Below are positions 13,561 to 25,034 of a DNA stretch of 64,000 nucleotides, piece by piece. The stretch's first letter is position 1. Every line of letters begins with the position of its first letter. This DNA is from Archilochus colubris (taxonomy: Eukaryota; Chordata; Aves; Apodiformes; Trochilidae), in assembly GCA_023079485.1 (NCBI GenBank), contig CM041115.1, positions 29,440,826-29,504,825 on the forward strand, written 5' to 3'. Position numbers and translations under genes: made by a program. The notes under the pieces were generated by a model. That model saw nothing but the letters and a program-made list of their open reading frames with translations. It was not told the DNA's origin and ran no database searches.

Positions 13561-16500
13561 ACGATGGATAGCAAAATAATAAAACACATACAAATATGTA
13601 CAAAAACAGTATCACACTCTCCACTCCCAAGAATGCTCATATCACCACCAAAGTTGCAGGGCAGGCCCTGGACTCAGCAGCGAATGGGTCGTTTGTCCAG
13701 TCAGGTACATGAGAGAGTCATAGTTGTGACTCCTTTTCCTCTCCTTTGTTTCTGGTGTTATTAACATAAAAATGTGCAACAAACTAAAAGAGATTTAACT
13801 GAGAATTGAATTTACTAAAAAGAAAAAATGGTTCTGTCCTGGCTCAAACTTTATATTTTGCTATATATTACACTGAAAATATTTTTACAAGCAGAGATAG
13901 TGTTGCAATTTTCTTTTTTTGCCTCTGAAATTGATATTACATCTTCTGGATACAATTCAGCTTTATGTATATCTAAACATGAGTGGGAAGGAATCCCATT
14001 CTTCCCATTCCCATCCTATTGGCATCTATCAGGGTGCCAAAATACAGGCTATTGTAGATAAAGTGCAGTAAGAAAAAGCATCTTCACTGTCTGCTCAGTA
14101 ATGCCGAATATAAGAGATTGGCCTTTCCATTTCTAGACACACCTCAAAAGTTATAGAAAACCAGACCACATTTACAGTACTCTTCAGTTCATTGCATTCA
14201 TTTACTGGGTGTATATTATTCTCACTTTCCTTAACAGAATATGTATTGAATTCTAAACTCTTACACTGCTGTATTTCCCCACTAGAAGCACTGTATACAG
14301 TGACAGATTCTGAGTGCATATATTAGCCACACTTTAATTTTATATTCGTTTTGCATACCTTTGGTTTTTTCTCCCTCAGTTGCTGCAGACTACTAACCCT
14401 GCTTTGGAGGTGTGATCCTGGCAGTTTTCCTTTCTACAATTTGTTTTCTGGCTAGTAAGGTTAAGAGTAAGAGATACAGATTATCTGAGGTAAAATTACT
14501 AGCTGAAGATAGATGTCATGCAAATATGAAATCATCTGTCTTATTTGCCTGTTGGAAGATAAGCTGCTGGAGCCATCTAAACTAGTTTAAATAGTTCAAT
14601 ATAGAAAAGCATACCATGATAAACAAGGATCCTGAGGGTTCTACATCATTACATTTCCATTTTGGTTGAAGGAAGAGCAAATGAAACCTGAATTAAGTTC
14701 TGCTACAAGCTTGTAACTTAGGAGAAGTTTTTTCAAATCTTCATTACATTTTAATGATCTGTCATATTTCCAAGCAGTATATAGCAATAACTTATTTCTA
14801 GATGCATTAACTCATGAAAATATTTTATTAATTAATAAAAAAGCAATCTGCAGACTTGCAGACTATATTACAACCAAACATTTTTTTCAGATTCTGGTTA
14901 TGTTAACACATCTAATTTTTCAGTGTTTGCTCCATTCAATTTTATCTTGCATACTTCTGGAAAAAGTATAGCATTGGGTGTGCACTGTTCATGTGATACT
15001 CGTAATTATCAGACAAATGAGATCAAATGAAGCCTTTTCCCTGAAGTCTAATTATAAAGAATATATGTCTAAACAGGGCTACCTCTTGTTTTCTTACATA
15101 GGCAAATGCTAGGTGAATGTTTCACATGTTAAACTCCAAATATTGATAAACTAGAAAATCTAATAGAAAGAATACATTGGAAATATATATATATAATCAG
15201 ATAATATAGTATAGTCAGAAAAATATATAATTAATATATAATTATACTACAGATAACAAATAACAGAAAATATTTTATATATATAATTAGAAAAATGTCA
15301 TATGAAAAAGGGGGTAATTACTCAAATGAGAAAAAAATGTAAGAATAGTTTTTACTTGAAGTATTATGAACCAGAAATATTTTTTTTCTCTTTATTTTCT
15401 CAACATAACCACCTAAATAGAGATGATCTGAAGAACTACCTTGCCCAGTCCAATGTCCAGAACCAGTACATCACTGCATATTTTGTGTACTGTGCCCTCT
15501 GGAGACCTACAAGGCAGAAGGGAAAGATTTGCATGTGCTTTACTGGTTCCAGTTTCTACCACAGAAATGTCTTCGCAGCTGAGTCATTCATTCATTCATT
15601 ATATGTAATGAGTTGATGGGAGTTCATCAAGTAGAGGAAGGAAATAAATTCTCCCTAGACCGGAAAGCATTTCCTTTTACAAACAGATGTTTGGATGATA
15701 ATATATGGCATTTTATCTCAAAGGAGTGAAGCATGCCCAGAGAAGCTTTCTCATTTCTACAGTCATCACTAATTTGGTTTCTTTTTCCCTGTGTTACCAG
15801 CCAACTGTAAAGTTGACCATGCCAGACACCATAGGAACTAAATGTTGTACTAACAGCAGCTATCTTCCAGTGCAGCCACATGCCAAGGGTAAATGTGATC
15901 CACAGGTAATGTCTGCTGTAAGCTCTAAAAAGAACAGCTTCCATCCGAGACAAATTTACCACAGCTCCATCTGGTACTTCTGCTCACTGCTAACCAGCTG
16001 GCAGGGCAGTGGGATCTGGCTGGAAGGGTTGCAACATCCAAGAAGATTGATTAGCATAAATTATAATTTTGGCTACCTACAGTTTCACACCCTGGGATGT
16101 GCTCTTGGTATGATAATTGGCCTTAGCAGTTGGCTACCTCCCTAGTCACAGAATGACTCACTTTGTTGTTAAAGCCAATTTAGAGATGGAGGTTTATTGA
16201 GTATTGGGCCATTCACTAATCGGTGCAATAAGGTTTCCTTGAAGGGGAGTGATCAATGCCAGGACTGGACCAGAATTCTATTTGTACACAATCACTTCAG
16301 TTCCCCTGGCAAAAGAGAAGCATGAAGAACATATAGAAATAAAGAATATCCTCTCAGGAGAAGCTTAGTTTTTCTAGTAGCAATCAGCATCTTTGCATAT
16401 GTCAGCAGAAGAAACAGAGACGAACAGTCTCGAAGTGAAAACACAGGAAAAGTTTATGATGAGAGTAGGTCCTGCCAAAAATATTTTTAATTAGACAGGA

Positions 16501-17466
16501 TGTAATACACAGTGCTGACAGCATGCAAGAGGTCTCTTTAGGCACAGTTAGGTTCTTGTAACATCTAATACTCAGCTGAGAATCAGAAAGTCAACATGGA
16601 CTTGTATTTTAGAAAGCCAAGTAATCAACAGGACAACTGCTACAACCTGGTGGTTTTCAACAGAGATCTGAAATCAAATGGCTAGCAACTGCTTTCTTGG
16701 GTGAGGGGAAGAATCTTATTCAGATTTCTTAGTAATTTAAAAAGAAAATTAAAAATAGGATAAAAAGAAAAAAAAAAAAAAAAAAAAAAAAGAAAAAATT
16801 AAAGACCATATGCTAAGGAATCAGGGGAATCCTAGTATCAGAAAACTCTGAGGCACAGGCTGTGCTTGGGTTATCCCAACATTCTTCCTGGGGTGTAGGC
16901 CTTATTCATTCTAGTATTTTAAATATAATCTATTATTAATAGCAATTTATGTAGTACAGGCCTTCAGTTTTGTTTATTATGTTTTTAAGTTTTCACAGCA
17001 AAATTTAACACTTAACATTGGGTATTAAGTATCCACCCTGTTCTCACACACTGGAGAACAACAGATAAGAAACTATAAAGAGAAGAGGGAAAAGAAATCT
17101 CTATGTTAATGAGATAATTATGTTAACAGAACATAATATGTGATTGTATACTACCTCAGTTTAAAAGTTATATTTATTGAATAATCTAAATTCTAAAGCA
17201 ACAAAATTTAACCACACTTTGTAATCAACAAAATGTTTTTTTAAAGTTATATATAGGAAACATACTTAAGAAACTGAGCAATACATTTCTGCATTACCCG
17301 AGGTCTAAGAGGGTAGAAACAGAAAAGGAATATATATATATCAAAAGGCATATACCTATATTTAATAAAGGAAACCAGTCATCCCACATTTCAGTCCCTA
17401 CAATAATTTCAGAATGATTGATTACAAGCGATGTGCATTCAAGTATAAAAAAGGAGTTGTTAAAAA
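13561..17466. other. AT-rich noncoding sequence
   Basis: No gene recognised. The stretch includes TA-rich sequence at 15185-15300, an A24 run at 16768-16791 and a somewhat GC-richer part at 15400-16330. That part has open frames of 104 to 146 codons on both strands. They overlap each other, lack any domain I know and show no splice or start context that would support a gene. Confidence 0.5.
16768..16791. repeat. Poly(A) run, A24
   Basis: Uninterrupted run of about 24 A within a wider A-rich stretch (16735-16800). It could be the tail of an old retrocopy, but the sequence upstream is not recognisable as a processed transcript. Confidence 0.8.
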
Positions 17467-18176
17467 TGACTGACACTCAATATTCTGTTAATGGTTTAAT
17501 TTAATTAATAAATTGAAATGGAAATGAGCAAAACAGCGCTGGGTGCACGAGGAGTCTCTGCTCCGCTCACACGCATGCACCTAAAACTCTAGGATTACCT
17601 TATATTGATTACAATTCTATGAATATTATAAAAGGGTGGGGTTTACATGCATATCCATAGGGATTACAGCATGTCATTATAATATTCATGATAGGCGGAG
17701 TCTGGGCAGAGTCTAGGCAGAGTCTAGGCAGAGTCTGGGTGGAGTCCTCTCTTGGGGAGATATTGGGGGGTTATCAGAGGGTCTTTGGATGAAGTAAGAA
17801 GTCTTCCTCAAACTTGAACTTTTACCTTTCTTGTTTTTTGCTGACTTCATTATCTTGTTACAGAGCAAAATTAGACCCTAGCCATAATTTTTCCCTTATC
17901 TGCTGCTTGTGGCATTTTTATGTTGTCTCTCTGCAGATGTTTGCATTCTTTTGGTGCCTAGTTAGCCTTGGCAGTGCCTTGTTTTGAGAACAAGACCCAC
18001 GCTTCAATTGTCGCTGAGACAGAAGTTAGTCTCGTTATGGCCTTGTGTTGCTTACACTGTTTTTGTGGAAAATTATAGGTCTCAATTGCTTTGTCTAGCC
18101 CCATATTCACTTTCTTCTTAGTTTAATTCTGAATTTACTGGTTAGGAATACAAATTCATTAACATCATATATCACA
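17467..18176 (-). mobile_element. 3' LTR of a gammaretrovirus-like ERV
   Basis: On the minus strand the LTR starts TGTGATATATG at 18176, directly after a polypurine tract, so this boundary is firm. U3 contains four 11-bp tandem units (17698-17741) and a TATA-like TTTTATAATA at 17624-17633. The GC-rich part GTGCACCCAGCGCTG (about 17535) lies in R/U5. The other end is less sure: TG at 17467 gives about 710 bp, TG at 17525 gives about 650 bp. The partner 5' LTR is not in the window, so a target duplication cannot be tested. Confidence 0.75.
17698..17741 (-). repeat. Four 11-bp tandem units in LTR U3
   Basis: Units on the + strand are GAGTCTGGGCA, GAGTCTAGGCA, GAGTCTAGGCA and GAGTCTGGGTG, followed by GAGTCC. 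Short tandem repeats at this place in U3, upstream of the TATA-like box, are typical of retroviral enhancers. An enhancer role here is inference. Confidence 0.8.
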
Positions 18177-18200
18177 ATCCCCCGTTTTCTTTTTTATAAC
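18177..18200 (-). other. Polypurine tract (plus-strand primer site) of the ERV
   Basis: The minus strand reads AAAAAAGAAAACGGGGGATT immediately before the LTR start TGTG. This purine run is the usual primer site for second-strand synthesis. It fixes both the element's orientation (minus) and the U3 boundary. Confidence 0.85.
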
Positions 18201-18349
18201 CATTATGAATTTGTATTCCTTTTAATAACTCTCTTCCTCAGAACTTGAGGATACACAGGTATGACACAAGTTACACCCATACTTACAAGATTCACATTTA
18301 AATGGATCATTTTTACCATGTAATCACCATTTACAGGAACACAAATCGA

Positions 18350-18377
18350 TATCATCTTCTTCTTCTTCCTCTTCTTG
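18350..18377. repeat. (TTC)n short tract in ERV 3' region
   Basis: Short TCT/TTC microsatellite in the untranslated segment between the env stop and the polypurine tract. Confidence 0.7.
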
Positions 18378-18433
18378 ATATTCCTCACCTGTATTTACCA
18401 CTAACAATTTAAGGGTTTCATTTAAATTGTGTC

Positions 18434-19960
18434 CTACAAGGTATTAGACATGGTATAATTAACAATCCCAAAAATCCCCAACACCACAATCTCAATTTTT
18501 ACCAGCCAGTCACCTCCCAGGAAATTGTTCCAAATTCCTTCCTAATTTATTCCTCTCCAGGTCTGAACTGGAACGTGTGCAGTTTCTTCATTTCCTGTAT
18601 CACTTCCTGTACAGCTTTTCCTTCATCATCTATTTCCAAGCAGCAATTAGTTAAATTAAATTTCCCATACACACCTCCTTCCTGTGCTAACAACTAATCT
18701 AAAGCTAAATAGTTCTGATATAAAAAGGTTCTTGTTTGTGTATTCTGTTTCTCAATTAGCTCTAAAGCATCCCCTGTTTTATTTACAACTTCTAACACAG
18801 CTTGTAATCTAATGATTCTATTGAGCATATAAATTGGAGTTCAATATCCATACGTACCATCCTCAGCCCATGTAGCTGGATCATAATATGCAATTATTCT
18901 TTCAGGAGAACATTCATCATTATCCCAGTTACCTATTTGTAATTCATGCTTGATTCATCGCCTCCTTAGTTCTTCGCCCTCTACACATACTTGCACTCCA
19001 AGTCGTTCTCCCTTACTTATAGGCAACAGGAAAAAGCTGGGTCCGATTGTTCCTAAAACACAAGATCCCAGCCAGTTTTTTGGTAAGAATGCATAAGCGA
19101 ATTGACCACAATTCCAATACTGGCCCTAAGGAGTGGGCTACCCCTTTAATACACTGATTCCATCAGTCCAATGTGTAAATGCCCGTGCCATTTCAAGAGG
19201 CATTCCCCATTTATCCCACCTTTTTGTCGTTTCATTCCAGAGGTAACCTCCTTCACACTGGAGGTTACCCACTGGTATGCCATTCCCTAAATTTTGCCAG
19301 CAACTTCTTCCAATTGTAGAGGTTTGTAATACCCACTAGTGTTTTTTGTTACCTTTTTCAGTCCATTCCCATGTCTTTGAATCAGTTATGTTACTCTCTC
19401 TCGCTTCCCAGGGCCATCAGTCTCCTTGATTCACTCCTCCACAAACATAATAATTAGTGACATTCAAAGATTTAGCAATGTTTTCACCCAAGTTTACAAA
19501 AAGGTTTTTTGTAATTGTAGGGATTTCATATTTCACTCCAGTTTCCAATTAATGATAAAATGAGTTAAAAAGCAACTTGTGCTGTTTGGATTCCCTAATT
19601 CACTCGGTAAATGTTACATGAATCACAGCTCCTGGATCATAACCAGACCCATATATTTTTATCCCAAATTTCACCTCCAAATCTTTCCAATGTTGAGGGG
19701 TTTAGAACGGTTAGATTTAGAGAGTTACAAGCATGAGCAGTACAGTCTTTCTACACTTCTCTTTTTTCAATTCCTTTACAGTAGTGGCTTCACGTTGACT
19801 GCAATTTTGGCTGACGTGGATGCTAGTATCCCCATCAAAATCAAAAAGGGATCATATTGCTCAGTGGTCACAGCCCAGAGGGGTTGCAGCCCTTGGCAGA
19901 CCTTCTTCAACTGCAGCTTCTATGTCCCATCTGGTCTTGCCCCTTTTTCTATGTTGGGCC
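18434..19960 (-). pseudogene. env: Decayed retroviral env (SU and TM)
   Basis: Envelope glycoprotein remnant, readable only in pieces. Near the start (about 19815-19850) a hydrophobic LILMGILAS run could be the signal peptide. SU shows NYYVCGG followed after a stop codon by WPWEARE (about 19410-19460), and many Trp, Cys and Asn-X-Thr sites (19195-19400). In TM the CX6CC-type motif region reads [11 protein letters not shown] (18641-18673): the two last Cys remain and the first is Tyr. A hydrophobic anchor with VVLGIFGIV precedes the final stop at 18434-18436. At least five in-frame stops and a frameshift show the gene is dead. The C-type layout and its place between integrase and the polypurine tract support the call. 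Confidence 0.8.
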
Positions 19961-20149
19961 AAATTAAAGAACTAAAGATAATTTAGTTTTCTCCTGACTC
20001 CACCTTATGGCATTCGTCACTTGTGTCTCCACTTCCTTCTTCCCTTCCCTGTTCCTTTAGAATACTTACTTTTTTTTTTTTTTATAAAATTTTATCAGGT
20101 ATCTAAATGTATGGAGTTACTATATGAAATTCCCCAATTATTTATCTGT

Positions 20150-21180
20150 TTATGTTCTTTTCTGTGTGATTTTTGGTTCCCCAAGCTGGGAGGTGATCTT
20201 CCACTCCTTTACTGGTCCTTTAATGCTGGAGGCATGTGTCCACCCTTTCTCAGCAGTACGGACAGCAGTATCTGTAGTTAATAAAACAAGGAAAGGTCCT
20301 TCCCAGAGAGGGGATAAGCTTTCTTCTTTTGATGCATTGCAAATCCCAAGGGGGGGTGTTTGCATCAACATTCCCATTTCCTTTAGCTCAACTTATTCCC
20401 AAAATTTCTATATATTTTCTGATACCTGTATTCTCTATTATATCATGTTTTATTGGCATTCCCCAACAATAAGACATCCCATATAACATTTCATATGGTG
20501 ATAACCCAGTTTCACTTTGTGGCTTTGTTCTTATATTTAAAAGTGCCAATGGTAAACATCTTATCCAAGGCATTTGAGTTTCAACCGTGAATTTTGCCAG
20601 TTGTTGCGTAATAGTTTGATTCATTCTTTCCACCCTACCCTTTGCGGTGTGCTTTGCGGGTGCCAAAGAGTATGATAATCTCAATGGTTACCCGAAGATT
20701 TGCATAGTAGTTTAATTATTTTTGAAGTAAAATGTGTGCCTTGGTCAGAGTCAATACCATAAATTACTCCATAGCTAGGTATTGCCTGATCTAATAAAAA
20801 CTTCACCACCATCTGTGCCATAGCTCTCACTACTGGGTAAGCTTCTACCCAGTGTGTTAAATGACCCACTATTACAAATAAATATCTGATTCTTCCTACT
20901 TTAGGTGATTCAATTTGTATTTTCTCAAAAGGCCTGTGGGCAATTTTTCTTCCTCCTATAGTTACTTGTTTCAATATTTTCCTAGTAATCTTTTGACAAG
21001 GTAAACATTCTTGCCAAAATTTGCCTGGTATACGCTTTTGGTGACATCTTTCGTCCATCAGGCAGCGTCCATTTACGCTGTTCCAATTTTGGCCCCTTTC
21101 TTCTCGAATTTTGACACCTTTTCAGGGGTGAATCTTTTGGTCCTTGATATGATATGGTGAGGTAAACGCAATGTGGCAAA
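20150..21180 (-). pseudogene. pol: Decayed retroviral integrase (3' part of pol)
   Basis: Three frames follow each other. The first (about 21180-21070) carries KWTLPDGRKM just before the zinc-binding region. The second (to 20681) has the Cys pair ECLPC, the core phrase THWVEAYP, and SDQGTHFTSK with the second catalytic Asp. The place expected for the first catalytic Asp reads QIES. A frameshift near 20684 leads into HTAKGRVERMN, which keeps the catalytic Glu, and SPYEMLYG. The last frame (20377-20150) has the GPY/F-type motif WEGPFLVLLTTDTAVRT and GWTHASSIKGP, a hallmark of gammaretrovirus-like integrases. Frameshifts and the altered first Asp make it non-functional. Confidence 0.9.
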
Positions 21181-21948
21181 TGTGTGGTACAGCAGATAGT
21201 TTACTATCCCCCACAGACACACGTTAAAAATATACTGTCTTTTGAACCAGGAAAGACATGCAGCAGGAAGAACTGTTGCCAGGCAGGGTGCAGTTCCCAA
21301 TTGCTCCTTACTGGAAACCTCGGAGATGGAATCAGCCTGCTAAGAAAGCACAGACTGCAAAAAGAGTGATGTAAGATAACTACAAGAAATGGGATATATA
21401 TATATTCTCAACTAACAGATTTTTACCTCAAGGTTAACTAGCTTCTGTTTTGTATCATGCACCTAAAGAAAGGACTGCTAATCAGGTCGTCTCCCAGTAC
21501 ATAGTCAAGGCAAAGATAATGAATTTAGCAAGGTAACAAAGACTGAAAGATAATAATAAATAAAAGAGAAGTTCCTGGGATGACAAAATCTGTGTGTCAT
21601 TTTTAGCAAGTCTGTGTGCCAGTCATTTATGAAAAAAAAAACCACAAAAAACAAACAAACAAAAAGAAACAAACAAAAAAACCCAGAGCCCCTTTTTGCT
21701 GTATTAAAAACTCCAAGAGAAAAGGGGAAGGCGCAGCTCTCTCTCTCTCCCCCCCTTTCTCTCTTGCCACTGTACCCCCACCCCCTCCAGCCAGAGACCA
21801 GGGCCCATGGATGGTGATAAAACTTAATTTCTCTCTTGTTTTTCTTTCCTTTCACTTTAATAAATATTTGTCATTTGCTTAAATCATAAAGCCTGTTATT
21901 TTTGTAAATTCATGCAATGTCTGTGAGTAGTGACTAATTTTTCCTCAC
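21181..21948 (+). mobile_element. LTR-like insertion inside ERV pol
   Basis: About 0.77 kb of non-pol sequence separates RNase H from integrase. It begins TGTGTGGTAC and ends TTCCTCACA, compatible with LTR TG...CA ends. On the + strand there is a TATA run (GGATATATATATATTC, about 21391) and an AATAAA at about 21861. An (AAAC)n stretch and a CT/C-rich stretch lie between. The flanks GCAAA and CAATC do not make a clean target duplication. Part of RNase H also seems to be missing, so a simple solo-LTR insertion is not proven. Confidence 0.45.
21631..21681. repeat. A-rich (AAAC)n stretch
   Basis: Imperfect AAAC units interrupted by an A-run and AAAAAG, followed by a CT-rich then C-rich stretch (21735-21790). 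The open frames over it are low complexity. Confidence 0.7.
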
Positions 21949-22375
21949 AATCTAAATATAAAATAATATACTGCATATCCGGATTTTCTTTTCCCTTGTA
22001 TTACTCGGGAGGATCTGTATACAAATAATTTTTCTCCCTTCCCCAGTTCAGTATCACTTAAATCTGATCTCACTTTCATTTGGGTTTCTATTACTTGTAG
22101 GCAATCATGCTGTAATTTCTCTGATGGTTCCCTAAACAGAAATTGTGCAGGACTCTGTGTTGAAGTTGTTTTAAGTTCCAAATTAGGAGAGTCTATCAAT
22201 ATGGTTTCATATTTCAGGAGCCGGCTATCTGTCAGCCACTTTTTCGCCTTCTGCTGTAAAACACCTCTAACATTATGGGGGGTGTATACTAAAAAGGTAT
22301 ACAGGTAAAGGTAACTTTCCGTGCTTCTTCTATAAGTAATGCAGTTGCCACCAGAGACTTTATTGATGGGGTTGA
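21945..22375 (-). pseudogene. pol: Decayed pol: connection domain and start of RNase H
   Basis: Read on the minus strand from about 22375: SLVATALLIEEARKVTF, then VYTPHNVRGVLQQK and WLTDSRLLKYE. After that comes the open stretch 22199-21945 with IDSPNLELKTTST and FVYRSSRVIQGKRKSGYAV. This is the connection subdomain running into RNase H. Where the first RNase H catalytic Asp is expected the sequence reads YRSS. Homology is lost above about 22375 (the RT palm and fingers, protease and gag are missing) and stops at about 21948, where the LTR-like segment begins. Confidence 0.85.
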
Positions 22376-23980
22376 AGGGCTGAAAAAGGGAACTAGATGT
22401 TGAGTAGACAAAACTGAGTTTGAGTCAAAAGTTCAATGCTGTTAATCCCTGCAGGCAGGCAGCTACCATCTTTGGTTTTACTAGGAAAGTTACATGTAAA
22501 ACAATGTTAACAGACATCCTGATCTATTTATGAGTATGCATTCAGCTTCGGATGTAACAGCAATTTAAGCATAAGTATAGAAGAAATAATGACAAGGCAT
22601 TGTGAGAAGAGACTTTGTAATCTGATTTAATCTGAAGGAAACTGTAGTTTTCTGTCAAAGAAGTGGAAGAATAATTGCCTTCTGGAACCAGAGGAAAAAA
22701 ATAAAGCTGACTTCAGATACAACAAAACCTATAAAAGCTGTCCTGTAAAGGTTATAGAATCTTTTCTGGAAGTTTTAGAAGTAGAAAGTAAACAACAGTA
22801 GCAGTATTGATCTAACTGTTCTTAATATCACTTCAGACCAGGAAAATGGACATAGACAACAGGATCTCTCAGGGTTCCTTTCAGCTCTTCACTTTTTTCA
22901 TTGCAATACCATACATGCTCTTCTTGCAGCCATAATGAGTTCCATTGCTGGACATGATTTAGCAAGAGTTACACAGATCATCAGAGACTTCTGAACTAAT
23001 AAAGTGAATCTGACTGGCAGAAAAAAAAAATAAGAATTTTCAAAGATGCCAAGAAACAAAAAAATCATTTTGCATCTCTTTTTCTGTGGATCTGAATATA
23101 TGAACTTTTACTAAGTTTTATTACTACATCGAAGATTTTCTTTTGGCATGCACAACAAATAACATCTCTGAATAGAGCTTTTCTGTTAGCTGTATTTTTT
23201 AAGCTACTATTGCAAAATTTAAAGCAAAGTCCATTTAATTTTGTGTTTCATACACAATTTTCTTGTCATGATAAAGACAGAAATTAATTGGATAAGTTCT
23301 CAAATGAAAGTATTAAAGCTAGCAGATTGTTAGACTATATAAATCCATCAGTATTTAGTAGCTTTTTGATCAAGACCAGACTTCTTAAAAATCAGTTAGT
23401 TTGGCCTATGCTTTTCCCAGTCAGGTCTCTTGAACCAGAATAAATACAGACTATAAACAGTCAGTATAATTTTTTTCCATTTACTCTCAAACACTTTGCT
23501 ATGCAATGCTAACAAAATATTTACTTTGCTAGATGTTTCAAACACCAGAAAATGTGCAGAGGTCAACCTGCACTCATGCTGGGGTTTTTCATATTTATTG
23601 TATTTATATACAGCAAATGATGAACACCACATATACTCCCTGATCTTTGGAAAATAATTTCCGTAAGTTTTATAGGTAAATAATAGCATTCAAAAATTTT
23701 ATCTACACATTTGATCCTATCTTTCCATATTTTCCTTCTGATCCCTTTTCCACATAAAATCTACTTATCCTGTGAACATGTGAAAAAGCAAAAACGTCAA
23801 CTAGCCAAAGTCAATAAAGCTCTTACTTTAAATAAAATCTAACAAGTGCTGTAGTCTAGAAAGCATATTTTTAAATTTTGGGGTTTTTGAGAATTCACAG
23901 TTCCAATGTTCAAAATAATGTCCATAGAATCTATTCCTAATCATGATGTACAATTATAACAGATAGCAAGATTTTTAGAA
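22376..23980. other. AT-rich noncoding sequence
   Basis: Upstream flank of the truncated ERV. I could not recognise RT, gag or LTR sequence here, nor any gene. A 97-codon minus-strand frame at 23396-23689 has no motif. Confidence 0.5.
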
Positions 23981-25034
23981 CCATAGAATCATAGAATTTT
24001 CAGGGCTTGAACAGACTTTTAAGGTCATCTAGTTCCAACACCCTGCCATGGGCAGGGACACCTCCCACTGGATCAGGTTGCTCAGAGCCCTGTCCAGCCT
24101 GGCCTTAAAAACTTCCAGGGATGGGGTTTCCATCACATCTCTGGGTAACCTGTTCCAGTGTTTCACCACCCTCATGGGAAGAATCTCTTCCTAAAATCTA
24201 ATCTAGATCTACCTTCCTCTCGTTTGAATCCATTTCCCATAGTCCTATCACACCTGACATCCTAAGAAGTCCCTCACCAGCTTTCTTGTAGGCCCCCTTC
24301 ATATACTGGAAGGCTACAATAAGGTCTCCTCAGAGCCTTCTCCTCTCCAGACTGAATAACCCCAACTCTCTCAGTCTGTCTCCATAGGAGAGGTGCTCCA
24401 GCCCCCTGATCATCCTCATGGCCCTTCTCTTAAATTGCTCCAGCACGTCCATGTCCCTCCTGTGAAAGGGGCTCCAGACCTGGATACAGTACTCCAGGTG
24501 GGATCTCATGAGAGCAGAGTATAGGGGAGGAATCACTTCCCTGGACTTGCTGGCCATGCTTCTCTTTGATGCAGCCAAGGATCTGGTTGGCTTTCTGGGC
24601 TACAAGTGTAGCTCGTGTTGAACTTCTCATCCACCGGCACGCCCAAGTGCTTTTTCTAAGGGCTGCCCTCAAGCAGTCACTGCTCAGCTTATTCAGTGCT
24701 TGGGATTGCCTCAACCCGGATGCAGGACCTTGCACTTGGTGTTGTTGGACTTCAGGAGGTTGGCATGGGCCCACCTCTCCAGTCTGTCCAGGTCCCTCTG
24801 GATGGCACCCTTTCCCTCCAGTGTGTCAGCTATACCACACAGCTTGGGGTCATCAGTGAACTTGCTTAGGGTGTACTCAGTGCCACCATCCATGTCACCA
24901 ACAAAGATGTTGAACAACATTGGACCCAACACTGATCCTTGAGGGACTCCACTTGTCACTGGCCTCCACTTAGACATGGACCCATTGATGCTCTTTGGGT
25001 GTGGCCATCAAGCCAGTTCTTAATACACCAAGTG
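23981..25034 (-). mobile_element. CR1 LINE, 5'-truncated (RT palm to 3' end)
   Basis: About 1.05 kb with an intact CR1 3' end (rev. comp. ATTCTATGATTCTATGG at 23981). Read on the minus strand, the coding part opens in the RT palm. [19 protein letters not shown] is followed by FTDDPKL (24711-24977), which keeps the two catalytic Asp of the FADD-type motif. The thumb and tail region (24330-24774) includes [20 protein letters not shown] and [11 protein letters not shown]. Frameshifts separate the pieces. Divergence is low and the same subfamily is present at 40590-41692 on the other strand. Confidence 0.95.

Noticed and set aside
15302..16145. Overlapping frames of 104, 111 and 146 codons on both strands in a GC-richer patch
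   Set aside because: No domain, signal or conserved motif; frames on opposite strands overlap, as expected by chance in GC-richer DNA.
19579..19986. 135-codon + strand frame
   Set aside because: It is the antisense shadow of the env remnant, whose motifs read on the minus strand.
21616..21882. Lys/Pro-rich 88-codon frame
   Set aside because: Low-complexity translation of an (AAAC)n tract followed by CT/C-rich sequence.
24566..24942. Open frames of 97 and 80 codons on the + strand
   Set aside because: They are antisense to the CR1 reverse transcriptase read on the minus strand.
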